A stretch of DNA of 64,000 bases from Brevibacillus sp042683565 (GTDB lineage: Bacteria; Bacillota; Bacilli; Brevibacillales; Brevibacillaceae): assembly GCF_042683565.1 (NCBI RefSeq), contig NZ_JBHUJW010000031.1, forward strand, positions 53,801 to 117,800. The letters run 5' to 3'. Shown here piece after piece: positions 15,762 to 24,683 of this stretch. How positions within the stretch are numbered: the stretch's first letter is position 1; each line of letters starts with the position of its first letter. The position numbers and the translations under genes are program-made. The notes beneath the pieces are model-generated. The model did no database searches, was not told the DNA's origin, and saw nothing but the letters and a program-made list of their open reading frames with translations.

Positions 15762-16181
15762 TCAGCGAATTCCTTGTGGCAGTGTCGGCGGGACGTAGTT
15801 CAATTCTTCGTCGGCAGTGATGTAGTCCGTATTGACCATGAGCAGCAGGTAGCGTTTGCCCGTCTGCGGGTCGCTCAAAATGATGTGGTCGCGGCCGGCC
15901 GTCTCCAGCACGCCGCGGAAGATTTTGGCGTTCCACTGGCTGTTGTTTTCAAACGTTTGGTACACGGTAATGACTTTGCCGCGATTGAGGCGCAAAATGT
16001 TTTCGATGTACGATTCCTCGACGACTTGGCCGGGGGTCATGGGAATGCCGGGGATCGTCGAACCGCTTGGCTGCATCGGGGTCATCTGCGGTTGCAGCGG
16101 CATTCCGTAGGGCATCTGCGGCGACTGGAACATGTCGTATCCATACTGCGGGTATTGCGGGAATGGCATTTGTTGGCTCAT
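15762..16181 (-). CDS. gerQ: Spore coat protein GerQ
   Basis: A 139-residue spore coat protein. The N-terminal third is rich in Gln, Pro, Tyr and Met (MSQQMPFPQYPQYGYD), and the C-terminal two thirds carry the GerQ domain (SYIENILRLNRGK, YQTFENNSQWNAK, IFRGVLETAGRDHIIL). In Bacillus, GerQ is cross-linked into the coat by transglutaminase and is needed to place the cortex lytic enzyme CwlJ. The start at 16181 has AAGGAG upstream. It follows cwlJ by 29 bp in the same direction, the same pairing as in B. subtilis, which makes the call firm. Confidence 0.93.
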   Translation of the reverse strand: MSQQMPFPQYPQYGYDMFQSPQMPYGMPLQPQMTPMQPSGSTIPGIPMTPGQVVEESYIENILRLNRGKVITVYQTFENNSQWNAKIFRGVLETAGRDHIILSDPQTGKRYLLLMVNTDYITADEELNYVPPTLPQGIR

Positions 16182-16210
16182 GATGAACTCGCTCCTTAAT
16201 CTCTCTTTCT

Positions 16211-16633
16211 CTAGTAAACACGTGGGCAATCATCGGGTTGCGGAACGAAGAAGCAGTGCGCTTTATAACGTCCGGAATTCTGTTGGTTCCACCAGGTAGG
16301 AGGACAACTGCCTGCAGGTTTATAAAACCATAAAGCGTTGGTAGCCGGACGTGTCCGTTCTCCGTTGATCGTACGTTTGGCCAGACGCTTCTCTCGATCT
16401 CGGGCGCGTTGGTAAAAATACGGCTTTTGTACCGATTCATAGCCGCCGGGGGACTGGAAAACCATGTCTCTCATCGAGCGGATGCCTTTAAAATCCAGGC
16501 AGTTGGATAAAATGCGGTTCACCCCGACATTGCCGACCATCAGCATACCGAGATCGCCTTCCCCTTCGGCTTCCGCCCGCAAAAGCCTGGCGAGCAGGTC
16601 TACGTCGCTGGAGTTCGCTTTAATGACAGCCAT
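16211..16633 (-). CDS. cwlJ: Spore cortex-lytic enzyme CwlJ (SleB/CwlJ hydrolase)
   Basis: A 140-residue hydrolase of the SleB family without a signal peptide, as expected for CwlJ, which is made in the mother cell and sits in the coat. Key features are LLARLLRAEAEGEGDLGM with the likely catalytic Glu, VGNVGVNRILSNC, and the C-terminal NALWFYKP and CFFVP motifs. During germination it cuts cortex peptidoglycan, notably in response to Ca-dipicolinate. The ATG is preceded by GGAGGAGGTG. A CATATATT box about 45 bp upstream on the minus strand resembles a sigma-E -10 element, but this is weak evidence. It is followed by gerQ. Confidence 0.93.
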   Translation of the reverse strand: MAVIKANSSDVDLLARLLRAEAEGEGDLGMLMVGNVGVNRILSNCLDFKGIRSMRDMVFQSPGGYESVQKPYFYQRARDREKRLAKRTINGERTRPATNALWFYKPAGSCPPTWWNQQNSGRYKAHCFFVPQPDDCPRVY

Positions 16634-16765
16634 TGCTTCACCTCCTCCAAAAACTCACAATTACAATATATGGGCGCGCCTGCAATCGGTGATTCGCAGA
16701 AATGAAAAATTCCTGTTGCATGACCTGCAAGCTGCTGATGTTTACGCGCCGATGCGGATGAACGC

Positions 16766-16806
16766 AAAAAAGCGCTCGCAGCCAAAAAGAAGGCTCGGGC
16801 GCTTTA
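16766..16806 (-). terminator. Terminator after the VTT membrane protein gene
   Basis: On the minus strand AAAGCGC-CCGAGCC pairs imperfectly with GGCTGCGA-GCGCTTT and is followed by T6. Confidence 0.6.
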
Positions 16807-16843
16807 TTTGCATAGCTCGGCATGGCTTCGACCGTGCTTTGCC

Positions 16844-17404
16844 CTACGACTGTCGCCGCTTTTTCCAGACGAACCAGCCGATGGCGACGACGACGGCGAT
16901 GCCAAGGAGCGTGACTTGCAAATAATCATCCAGAAGAACTTTTGCATGTTTTCCGTAAAAATGGAACAGGGTGCCGATCAAAAAAAATTTCAAGCCCCGT
17001 CCCACGATGGCGAAGAGCATCAGTTTGGTCAGCGAATAGTTGAATACGCCGCTCAATACCGTAAACACCTTGAAAGGAATGGGCGTAAAGGCGCCGATGA
17101 GCACGGCGGCATCTCCGTTTTTGGCAAACTGTTCGGTTGCCGCAGCCGTCCATTTCGCAGGCAGCAGCTTTTGCAAGAGCGGTTTCCCCAGCCATTTTCC
17201 GAGCATGAAGCCGATGGGCGCGCCCAGTACGGAAGCGGTAAAGGCGACAGTGGCAAAGCGCAGCGCAGAGCCGGGATCGATCAGGCTCATGGCGATTTGC
17301 ATGAAAAAAGGCGGAACCGGACTGATAAACGAGTCCAAAAATGCCATTCCGAAGAGTCCCCATATTCCGTACTGCATAAAAAGTTGTGTTAGTTGTTCGA
17401 GCAT
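16844..17404 (-). CDS. VTT-domain membrane protein (YqaA/DedA-like)
   Basis: A 186-residue polytopic membrane protein of the VTT (SNARE-associated/DedA) superfamily, YqaA type. Hydrophobic segments lie at about 10-40, 45-75, 95-125, 130-150 and 160-180. The re-entrant loop signature F-[IL]-D-S-F-[IL]-SP is seen as MAFLDSFISPVPPF, and GxFTPIPFKVFTVLSGVF is the second loop with the conserved proline. Relatives move or organise phospholipids such as C55-P or phosphatidylethanolamine; the substrate here is unknown. The gene is monocistronic, with a terminator at 16766-16806. Confidence 0.85.
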   Translation of the reverse strand: MLEQLTQLFMQYGIWGLFGMAFLDSFISPVPPFFMQIAMSLIDPGSALRFATVAFTASVLGAPIGFMLGKWLGKPLLQKLLPAKWTAAATEQFAKNGDAAVLIGAFTPIPFKVFTVLSGVFNYSLTKLMLFAIVGRGLKFFLIGTLFHFYGKHAKVLLDDYLQVTLLGIAVVVAIGWFVWKKRRQS

Positions 17405-17580
17405 GGGCTTCTCCTTGCGAATTTTCCTTCCCCGCCATTATACAGGAAAGATTCGGTTTCTGTAGCTAGGATATGCCGGATTGTCCAAAGTCAGCACCAG
17501 CTTCTAGGACAGAAATTTTTCGGACATACTGTTAGGGATGTTCCTCAAGTGCCATATCTATGAAGGAGGCGTAAACCCAG

Positions 17581-18486
17581 ATGAAATCCCATCCGTACGG
17601 CGCGCACGAAGTAATTGAACTGCATGAAGTGTTGAACGGCGCGATCGACGCGATCACGACCGCCCATTTGTACGTCCCGTTCATTCGCGATCCCGAGCTG
17701 GCGCAGCTGGTTCACCATCAGCTTCAGTTCATGCAAGGCGAGTACAACACACTAGTCTATACGGTGCAAGGACTGGGGGCGGGTGAGCTGCTGCCGTACC
17801 GATCCAATCAGCCGATTCCTTACACCGGGCAAATGGCGGGGCAAACCGTCCAGACGGGTCAGCCGATGCAGGCAAGCCAGCCTCATCCGTACGCGTCCCA
17901 GATCCATGACCGCGATGTAGCGTCCGCTTTGCTCGGCATCCACAAGGCGGGGGCGAAGACGAAAATGGCAGCTGCACTGGAGGCCGCCCATCCGCAAATT
18001 CGCGAATTGCTGCTGCAAGGGGCCGTCAACTGCGCTCACCAGGCACATGAGCTGTGGGGCTACATGCAGCGCAAAGGCTACTATACGTGGGCGGTCATGC
18101 CGGAAGCGACCAACGCAGAGCTGCTGCGCGGCTACCAGCCGCTGCGAAGCGAGCCGGAGCAACCCGTTTCCCCGCAGGCTGCCCCCGTGCAAGCTGGCAG
18201 CGAGCAGAGCACGATCCCGTCACAGCTGCTTAGGGAGAGCGCGAACGGCGCACGCGTGGCGCCAGTGGTGGAGCCGCCTATGACTCCGGTGAGCGCCAAT
18301 CCGGTTTTTTCGCCGCCGTCTTATCGGCATGACGTCCACGGCGCGGCCGAAGATACGGCGATGACAACGGACATCGTGCAGACGACAGGAGTGGAGGCGA
18401 CTGACGCGCTGTATCAGCAGGCGGATGGCAGGCAGCCCCGAAGTCGCAAGAAAAACACGATTTCAGACACCTTGCTTGGTCAATAA
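17581..18486 (+). CDS. Spore coat protein, CotF-like ferritin fold
   Basis: A 301-residue protein with an N-terminal helical region (about 1-65, HEVIELHEVLNGAIDAITTA and QLVHHQLQFMQGEYN) and a second helical unit (about 110-185, HDRDVASALLGIHKAGAKTK and YMQRKGYYTW) that match the CotF-like spore coat family. The C-terminal 110 residues are a low-complexity Pro/Ala/Gln/Ser tail. An AAGGAGG site is 11 bases before the ATG. Coat proteins of this group are made in the mother cell and found in inner coat or outer spore layers. The family call is fairly firm and the exact paralogue is not known. Confidence 0.72.
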   Translation: MKSHPYGAHEVIELHEVLNGAIDAITTAHLYVPFIRDPELAQLVHHQLQFMQGEYNTLVYTVQGLGAGELLPYRSNQPIPYTGQMAGQTVQTGQPMQASQPHPYASQIHDRDVASALLGIHKAGAKTKMAAALEAAHPQIRELLLQGAVNCAHQAHELWGYMQRKGYYTWAVMPEATNAELLRGYQPLRSEPEQPVSPQAAPVQAGSEQSTIPSQLLRESANGARVAPVVEPPMTPVSANPVFSPPSYRHDVHGAAEDTAMTTDIVQTTGVEATDALYQQADGRQPRSRKKNTISDTLLGQ

Positions 18487-18563
18487 GTCCTGTAATTTTC
18501 GTTGACGACAGGAAATAATCTCCACTACTATAGAAAGAGGACAAACATTTTCGGGAGGGGCCC

Positions 18564-18782
18564 ATGAAAACGTTGGGATCGGGGAAAGTCATTTTTTATG
18601 CGCCGGACGGCACGACGCAGCAGCTGTCAGGCGAGATTGACGTGCGGGGCGATCGCGTCTCCGTGACGGAAATCATCTACTTCAACGGCGAGCCAAACGG
18701 CGCCCGGGAGACGAATTTTCCTCTTGCGCAGACCGTTATTTACTGGGAACCGGAAGTATACGCGGAAATCGGATTTGAATAG
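18564..18782 (+). CDS. Conserved hypothetical protein, 72 residues
   Basis: A short soluble protein (MKTLGSGKVIFYAPDG) with alternating hydrophobic residues typical of a small all-beta fold and an acidic C-terminus (YAEIGFE). No signal peptide or membrane helix is present. The ATG is preceded by GGGAGGGG and a clear terminator follows 20 bp after the stop, so it is a real monocistronic gene. I do not recognise its family. Confidence 0.7.
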   Translation: MKTLGSGKVIFYAPDGTTQQLSGEIDVRGDRVSVTEIIYFNGEPNGARETNFPLAQTVIYWEPEVYAEIGFE

Positions 18783-18801
18783 GGCTATGCCCCGAAAGTC
18801 G

Positions 18802-18836
18802 ACAACCTTGCTATTGGCAAGGTTGTTTCTTTTTCT
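18802..18836 (+). terminator. Terminator after the 72-residue protein gene
   Basis: ACAACCTTGC (18802-18811) pairs perfectly with GCAAGGTTGT (18817-18826), followed by TTCTTTTTC. Confidence 0.9.
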
Positions 18837-18974
18837 CCGGCGCAAGCGGGCAATACAGACAGCGGAGATGGTATGTAACTCCTGACAGTATAAGTGCCCT
18901 GGGCTATAGCCGGGGTAGGGCAAGTGTGCTATTATGTGGAGTGGAATTTACGTAGGGAACAAGGAGTGATCCTT

Positions 18975-20081
18975 ATGATCGACAGCATTCTGGAGCGGGC
19001 GTTGAGAGGCGAACGCCTGGGTCTGGAGGATGGCTTGGCCTTGTATGCGAGCGACCAGATTGAAAAGATCGGACATTATGCCAATCTGGTCATGCAAAAG
19101 CACCATCCGGACCCGATCGCGACGTTTGTCATCAGTCGCAATATCAACTACACCAACGTATGTGACACGTACTGCCGATTCTGCGCTTTTTATCGCAAAC
19201 CGGGCTCGCCGGAAGGATATGTTTTGCCGAGAGAGACGATTTTCCAAAAAATTCAGGAGACCATCGATGTAGGCGGGACGGAAATTTTGATGCAGGGCGG
19301 GACCAATCCCGACTTGAAGATCGACTACTACACGGACCTGCTGCGCGCCATCAAGCAGCGCTTCCCGAACATTACCATGCACTCCCTTTCGGTGGCAGAA
19401 GTCTTGAAAATTGCCGAAGTGTCGAACATGTCTGTCGAGGACGTGCTGAAAGAGCTGAAGGCTGCCGGTCTCGATTCGCTGCCGGGCGCAGGGGGAGAAA
19501 TTTTGGACGACCGTACACGCCGCAAAATTTCCCGTCTGAAAGGCTCCTGGACGGACTGGATCGAAACGCAAAAGGCGGCGCACCGTGCCGGTTTGCCAGG
19601 TACCGCGACGATGGTGATCGGCTTCGGCGAGGAAATGGAAGAACGCGTGCTCTCGCTGATGCGCATCCGCGAAGCGCAGGATGAGACGCACGGCTTCAAG
19701 GCGTTCATCGTCTGGACGTTCCAGCCGGACAACACGAACATGAAGGCGGTTAACAACACGCCGGAGGAATATTTGAAATCGTTGGCGATCAGCCGACTGA
19801 TGCTGGACAACTTCGAGAACCTTCAGGCGTCCTGGGTGACGATGGGCCCGGAATACGGACAGCTGTCCCTCTCATACGGCGCCAACGACTTCGGCCAGAC
19901 GATGATGGAAGAAAACGTCGTGTCGGCCGCTGCTTGTACCTACAAGGTCAACACCAACCAGATTCTCGAGCTGATCCGCGGCGCTGGCAAAATTCCCGCG
20001 CAGCGCAACACCCAGTACGACATCCTGCGCATTTTCAAGGACGGCGAGATGGCAGAGAAAGATTTCGTCATGCAAAACTGA
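18975..20081 (+). CDS. mqnC: Cyclic dehypoxanthinyl futalosine synthase MqnC
   Basis: A 368-residue radical SAM enzyme that cyclises dehypoxanthine futalosine in the futalosine route to menaquinone. The [4Fe-4S] cluster motif is C63-x3-C67-x2-C70 (CDTYCRFC), followed by FYRKPGSPEGYVL. MQGGTNPDLKI, HSLSVAEV and LPGAGGEIL are family motifs that separate MqnC from the related MqnE and CofH. The ATG at 18975 has AAGGAG 8 bases upstream; longer in-frame starts have no site. It is monocistronic with a terminator. The other mqn genes are not in this window. Confidence 0.93.
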   Translation: MIDSILERALRGERLGLEDGLALYASDQIEKIGHYANLVMQKHHPDPIATFVISRNINYTNVCDTYCRFCAFYRKPGSPEGYVLPRETIFQKIQETIDVGGTEILMQGGTNPDLKIDYYTDLLRAIKQRFPNITMHSLSVAEVLKIAEVSNMSVEDVLKELKAAGLDSLPGAGGEILDDRTRRKISRLKGSWTDWIETQKAAHRAGLPGTATMVIGFGEEMEERVLSLMRIREAQDETHGFKAFIVWTFQPDNTNMKAVNNTPEEYLKSLAISRLMLDNFENLQASWVTMGPEYGQLSLSYGANDFGQTMMEENVVSAAACTYKVNTNQILELIRGAGKIPAQRNTQYDILRIFKDGEMAEKDFVMQN

Positions 20082-20102
20082 CAGGTGTAAAAACCGTTAC
20101 AG

Positions 20103-20158
20103 CACGCTTCTCGATCGTAACCCCGCAAGCGGGGAAGCGACGGGGAGCGTGTTTTTTT
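20103..20158 (+). terminator. Terminator after mqnC
   Basis: CACGCTTCTCG pairs with CGGGGAGCGTG (two G-U pairs), with an inner CCCCG/CGGGG stem, and is followed by T7. Confidence 0.85.
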
Positions 20159-20244
20159 CGTTCCCTCTGTTTCCAACCGTTTAAAAGTATATCGCTCCTG
20201 CCGGGACATATACTGTAAGTACAATTGCGGTTGGGGGGATGGTT

Positions 20245-21162
20245 ATGCAGACGTTCCGCGTATTGCTGGAGAATGTCCCTGCGCATTGTGGCACGTATCG
20301 CGCCATCTTGCAAGAGATGACGGAGCGGGTCAACACGGCACCGGTGAGAATTACATACAAGGAGGAGGAACAGGACGGGTACCGCCTGTTCTGCTTTCAA
20401 AGCTGGTGCGAGGAAGAATACGATGCGCAGACGATTGACTGGGCAAGAGCCTTTGTAGCACTGTCCCTGGCCGAGTGGATCATGCAAGTGAAGGAACCGG
20501 AAATCGTCGAGGAAATGGCAACGGACTTGCTCTGTGCCGAACAACTGGAAGACGAATGGGCCGACATTCTCCCGTATATCCAGCGCATGTGCCACGAGAG
20601 CGAGTCGGTCTGCGGCGAGTTTCCTGCAACCACCCGCAAGGCCAATCTATATCGCAAAGCGTTTGCGTACCTGGAGTCGGAGCGGTCGATCAACGTGCTT
20701 GGCTTTGTGCGCTTCCGCCTGCAGGATCACTGGAATGAGCTGTTCGAGCTGGTGGAGTCCGGCATTGACGAATATCTCGAAGACAAGCAGTACCAGGAAT
20801 TTGTGGAGCTGCTGCGCTATTTTATCTCTGTTCAGGAAATCAAGCAGGAAGTGGTTCACGTCGTTCCTAGTGTGGACAAACCTTTCTACCTTTATGATAA
20901 AAAAGGGGATCGCATCTGGCTCGACCAGCTTGATGCCGCACTTGGCCTGGACGAACAAATTTGCCGGGATGAAGATTACCTGGTCAGTGCCCTGGTGACC
21001 TTGGCGCCGGAGAGCATCATCCTGCACATGGCGACAGACAGGCCCGGACTGACCCAGACGATCCGCAGCATTTTTGGCAGCCGTTTGAGCATCTGTCCAT
21101 CATGCCCGCTTTGCCTGGCAGACAGGCGCGTACTTGACGTGCACAATCCGTTTCCACTATAA
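20245..21162 (+). CDS. ytxC: Putative sporulation protein YtxC
   Basis: A 305-residue cytoplasmic protein of the YtxC family, annotated as sporulation-related in Bacilli. It is acidic and helical with no catalytic motif I can name. Family features are the ERSINVLGFVRFRLQDHW segment (about 145-162), DEYLEDKQYQEFVELLRYF, and a C-terminal CPSCPLC cluster followed by the end of the protein. The ATG at 20245 is used because TTGGGGGG ends 6 bases upstream; the ATG at 20239 touches it. Its place directly before thrS matches the order in Bacillus. The function is unknown. Confidence 0.8.
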   Translation: MQTFRVLLENVPAHCGTYRAILQEMTERVNTAPVRITYKEEEQDGYRLFCFQSWCEEEYDAQTIDWARAFVALSLAEWIMQVKEPEIVEEMATDLLCAEQLEDEWADILPYIQRMCHESESVCGEFPATTRKANLYRKAFAYLESERSINVLGFVRFRLQDHWNELFELVESGIDEYLEDKQYQEFVELLRYFISVQEIKQEVVHVVPSVDKPFYLYDKKGDRIWLDQLDAALGLDEQICRDEDYLVSALVTLAPESIILHMATDRPGLTQTIRSIFGSRLSICPSCPLCLADRRVLDVHNPFPL

Positions 21163-21163
21163 T
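21134..21163 (+). promoter_or_regulatory. Sigma-A promoter for thrS
   Basis: TTGACG (21134-21139), 18 bases, then TATAAT (21158-21163). It overlaps the last codons of ytxC. Confidence 0.7.
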
Positions 21164-21191
21164 AGCAACAACAACTTTACATCATGGCAAA

Positions 21192-21453
21192 TACGATGAG
21201 AAGGACATGGACGATATGCAGGACGCCATAGAGAGGCGGGACTAGGCTGGAAGCCCGCTGCGGACACATATGGATCTACCCCCTTCGAGTAGCTGCCGGG
21301 AACGAAGGCACTGCCTTCCATTATCGGTAAGCCGGTTTTAACCGTTATGTTTTCTTGAGGAGTTTGTTTCCGTGCGTTTCACGCATCAGGCAGGCTCGAA
21401 CAAGGGTGGTACCGCGAGATGACACTCGTCCCTTTGGGGATGGGTGTTTTTTA
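21192..21453 (+). promoter_or_regulatory. T-box leader of thrS
   Basis: A tRNA-sensing leader. Stem I begins near 21192 and has an ATAGAGAGGCGGGAC distal segment. The conserved T-box sequence AAGGGTGGTACCGCG ends at 21416. The terminator pairs ACACTCGTCCC (21422-21432) with GGGATGGGTGT, followed by T6. When uncharged tRNA-Thr binds, the antiterminator forms and thrS is read. ACC at 21278-21280, inside the 3' side of stem I, is the best specifier candidate, but I could not fold it to confirm. Confidence 0.9.
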
Positions 21454-21494
21454 TTTCTCCACTCTCCATTACAAACAGAAAGGAAGAAGCAAAC

Positions 21495-23408
21495 GTGGCA
21501 CAAATCAATGTGACTTTCCCGGATGGTGCAGTAAGGCAGTACGAGGCCGGGACTACCATCGAAGACATCGCTGGTTCCATTAGCGCCAGCTTGAAGAAAA
21601 AGGCAGTAGCAGGGAAAAAGGACGGCAAAGTCGTCGATCTGTACACCCCGCTGGAAGAGGATGCAGCAATTGAAATCGTGACGCTGGATTCGCAGGACGG
21701 GCTGGAAGTGTACCGTCACAGTACCGCCCACTTGCTGGCGCAGGCAGTGCGACGCCTCTACGGCAAGGAAGTCAAATTCGGGATCGGTCCGGTCATCGAA
21801 GACGGCTTTTACTACGACATGGATATCCCTGTGTCCCTGACTCCGGAAGACCTCGCCAAGATCGAGGCGGAAATGGAAAAAATCGTGAAGGAAGACCTGC
21901 CGATTCGCCGCAAAGTAGTCAGCCGCGAAGAAGCAACGGCCATTTTCCAGGAGCTGAACGACCATCTGAAGCTGGAGCTGATCCGCGACCTGCCGGAGGA
22001 TGCGACCATCACGCTGTATGAGCAAGGCGAATTTTTCGACCTGTGCCGCGGGCCGCACCTGCCATCTACCGGGTACATCAAGGCATTCAAGCTGATGAAC
22101 GTAGCAGGCGCTTACTGGCGCGGCAAAGCGGAGAACCAGGTGCTGCAGCGCGTATACGGTACCGCTTGGCCGAAGAAAGCCGAGTTGGACGAATACCTGC
22201 ACTTCCTCGAGGAAGCGAAAAAGCGCGACCACCGCAAGCTGGGCAAAGAGCTGGAGCTGTTCATGTTCTCCGAGGAAGCGCCGGGCATGCCGTTCTATTT
22301 GCCAAACGGCTTTACAGTCCGCAACGAGCTGGAGCAATTCTCTCGCCGCCTGCAGCAGCTGGCGCAGTACACTGAGGTGCGCACTCCGTTCCTCATGAAC
22401 GAACGTCTCTGGCATCAGTCCGGTCACTGGGACCACTATCATGAAAACATGTACTTCTCCGAGGTAGACAATGCGACGTATGCCCTGAAACCGATGAACT
22501 GTCCGGGGCACATGCTCATTTACAAAAACACCATGCATTCCTACCGCGACCTGCCGATTCGCTACTCCGAGTTCGGCCAGGTGCACCGCCACGAATATTC
22601 CGGCGCGCTGAACGGCATGCTGCGGGTGCGCACTTTCTGCCAGGACGATGCGCACGTCTTTGTCCGTCCTGACCAGATCGAAAGCGAAATCAAGGGCATG
22701 ATCCAGCTGATCGACACCATTTACAAAGTGTTTGGCTTCGAGTACAGCGTGGCGCTGTCCACTCGTCCGGAAGACTCCATGGGCTCCGACGAGCTGTGGG
22801 AAATCGCGGAAAGCTCCTTGCGCAAAGTGCTGGACGACGCCGGCCTGCCGTACGAAATCAAGGAAGGCGACGGCGCGTTCTACGGTCCGAAAATCGACTT
22901 CCAGATCACGGATGCGCTGAAACGCCGTCACCAATGCGGTACGATCCAGCTGGACTTCCAGATGCCGGAGAAATTCGACCTGACTTACGTGGGCCAGGAC
23001 AACGAGAAGCACCGTCCGGTTGTCTTGCACCGCGCGATGTACGGCTCCATGGAGCGCTTCATCGGCATCCTGATCGAGCACTACGCAGGCGCATTCCCTG
23101 TATGGCTGACGCCGATCCAGGCGCGTCTGATGAACATCAGCGAAGCGCATCTGCCATACGCAGAGCAGGTGAAGGAAAAGCTGCAGCAAGCAGGCATTCG
23201 CGTCGAGCTGGATGCGCGTAACGAGAAAATCGGCTACAAAATCCGCGAAGCGCAAGTGCAAAAAATCCCATACATGCTCGTCATCGGGGAAAAAGAAATG
23301 GCAGACGGCACCCTGTCCGTGCGCAGACGCGGCGTAGGGGACGAAGGCGCGATGTCCGTAGATGCGTTCATTGAAAAAATTCGTGCGGAAATCAAGGAAA
23401 TGAAATAA
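21495..23408 (+). CDS. thrS: Threonyl-tRNA synthetase
   Basis: A class II aminoacyl-tRNA synthetase of 637 residues that charges tRNA-Thr. The order is a TGS domain (1-62, INVTFPDGAVRQYEAGTTIE), the SAD editing domain with HSTAHLLAQAV (about 73-83), the catalytic core (MNERLWHQSGHW, NCPGHMLIYKN, SEFGQVHRHEYSGAL) and the C-terminal anticodon domain from about 535. The start is GTG at 21495 (VAQINVTF) with AAAGGA upstream; an in-frame ATG at 21444 lies inside the T-box terminator and is unlikely. It is controlled by the T-box leader and has its own terminator. Confidence 0.97.
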   Translation: MAQINVTFPDGAVRQYEAGTTIEDIAGSISASLKKKAVAGKKDGKVVDLYTPLEEDAAIEIVTLDSQDGLEVYRHSTAHLLAQAVRRLYGKEVKFGIGPVIEDGFYYDMDIPVSLTPEDLAKIEAEMEKIVKEDLPIRRKVVSREEATAIFQELNDHLKLELIRDLPEDATITLYEQGEFFDLCRGPHLPSTGYIKAFKLMNVAGAYWRGKAENQVLQRVYGTAWPKKAELDEYLHFLEEAKKRDHRKLGKELELFMFSEEAPGMPFYLPNGFTVRNELEQFSRRLQQLAQYTEVRTPFLMNERLWHQSGHWDHYHENMYFSEVDNATYALKPMNCPGHMLIYKNTMHSYRDLPIRYSEFGQVHRHEYSGALNGMLRVRTFCQDDAHVFVRPDQIESEIKGMIQLIDTIYKVFGFEYSVALSTRPEDSMGSDELWEIAESSLRKVLDDAGLPYEIKEGDGAFYGPKIDFQITDALKRRHQCGTIQLDFQMPEKFDLTYVGQDNEKHRPVVLHRAMYGSMERFIGILIEHYAGAFPVWLTPIQARLMNISEAHLPYAEQVKEKLQQAGIRVELDARNEKIGYKIREAQVQKIPYMLVIGEKEMADGTLSVRRRGVGDEGAMSVDAFIEKIRAEIKEMK

Positions 23409-23430
23409 TCGCGTCTTGCGCGCAAAAACG

Positions 23431-23474
23431 AAAAAGGGCGTTTCCCTCCGGATGGCGGGAGCGTCCTTTTTGTG
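23431..23474 (+). terminator. Terminator after thrS
   Basis: AAAAAGGGCG (23431-23440) pairs with CGTCCTTTTT (23462-23471), with an inner CCC/GGG stem. Confidence 0.8.
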
Positions 23475-23602
23475 CAGGATGGACAAAACGATTTGGAGCG
23501 GATCAAAAGTGCAGGAAAATCAGGCGTCCAGGACCCAGATATGGTACTCTTAATGCAGGATGATGCGGGAACGGGTAAAAACAAAGGGTGGAAGGGAGGG
23601 AA

Positions 23603-24628
23603 ATGCCATTGCCAGAGCCAATCATGGATGCCAGAAATCGCCCTCTCCGGGATTTGCGCATTTCGGTGACGGATAAATGCAATTTTCGCTGCCAGTATTG
23701 TATGCCTGCAGAAATTTTCGGGCCGGACTTCGTATTTTTGCCTCAGCACAAGCTGCTGTCCTTTGAAGAGCTGGCGCGGTTGACGCGGATTTTTGCCTCG
23801 CTGGGAGTAGGGAAGATCCGGATTACGGGCGGCGAGCCGTTGATGCGCAAAGACTTGCCGGTCTTGATTCGCATGATCCGCGAAGTCGAAGGCGTGCATG
23901 ACATCGCCATGACGACAAACGGTTCCTTGCTCGCCCGCCACGCCAGAGCGCTGAAGGAGGCGGGACTGGACCGGGTTACTGTCAGCCTGGACAGTCTGGA
24001 CGAAGAACGTTTTGGCCGGATGAACGGCAGGGGCTACCGCGTCGCCGATGTGCTGAATGGGATCGAAGCGGCAGCAGAGGCCGGGCTTGGCATCAAGCTG
24101 AACATGGTGGTCCAGCGCGGCGTCAACGACCAGGATATTCTGCCGATGGCCCGCTACTTCCGGGAGCAAAAGCACACCCTGCGGTTCATCGAATTCATGG
24201 ATGTAGGGAACAGTAACGGATGGAAGCTGGACCAGGTCGTGCCCTCCAGCGAGATCGTGCGCATGATTCACGAGGAGATGCCGCTTGAACCGGTGGACCC
24301 GAACTACTTTGGCGAGGTGGCTACCCGCTACCGCTACGTCGGCGAAAAGACGGAGATCGGGCTGATCTCGTCGGTGACGCAGGCGTTTTGCTCCACCTGC
24401 ACGCGTGCGCGGCTGTCAGCAGAAGGCAAGCTGTACAGCTGCCTGTTCGCCTCGACGGGTGACGACCTGCGGGCGCCTCTGCGCGATGGCCAAAGCGACG
24501 AGGAGATCCGCGAGCTGATCCGCACGATCTGGGAAAAGCGCGACGACCGCTACTCGGAAGTGCGGGGGAACGCCACACCGGACCTGAAACAACGGGCCAA
24601 AGTGGAAATGTCCCACATCGGAGGCTGA
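23603..24628 (+). CDS. moaA: GTP 3',8-cyclase MoaA
   Basis: A 341-residue radical SAM enzyme for the first step of molybdenum cofactor synthesis, the rearrangement of GTP to 3',8-cyclo-GTP. The N-terminal cluster motif is C26-x3-C30-x2-C33 (DKCNFRCQYC). The second, GTP-binding cluster uses CSTCTRARLSAEGKLYSC (split as CSTC and YSC), and the chain ends in the conserved GG tail (HIGG). ATG 23603 is preferred, with GAAGGGAGGG just before it; spacing is short, and TTG 23609 or ATG 23624 are alternatives. moaB lies 16 kb away, so the cofactor genes are scattered. Confidence 0.94.
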   Translation: MPLPEPIMDARNRPLRDLRISVTDKCNFRCQYCMPAEIFGPDFVFLPQHKLLSFEELARLTRIFASLGVGKIRITGGEPLMRKDLPVLIRMIREVEGVHDIAMTTNGSLLARHARALKEAGLDRVTVSLDSLDEERFGRMNGRGYRVADVLNGIEAAAEAGLGIKLNMVVQRGVNDQDILPMARYFREQKHTLRFIEFMDVGNSNGWKLDQVVPSSEIVRMIHEEMPLEPVDPNYFGEVATRYRYVGEKTEIGLISSVTQAFCSTCTRARLSAEGKLYSCLFASTGDDLRAPLRDGQSDEEIRELIRTIWEKRDDRYSEVRGNATPDLKQRAKVEMSHIGG

Positions 24629-24648
24629 CCGAATATGCACAGCGGGAC

Positions 24649-24677
24649 TTGACAAAAGAAAATACGCCCTGTATTAT
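24649..24677 (+). promoter_or_regulatory. Sigma-A promoter for infC-rpmI-rplT
   Basis: A near-consensus promoter: TTGACA (24649-24654), 17 bases, TATTAT (24672-24677). Transcription should start near 24684, giving a leader of about 200 nt. Confidence 0.85.
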
Positions 24678-24683
24678 AAAGAG

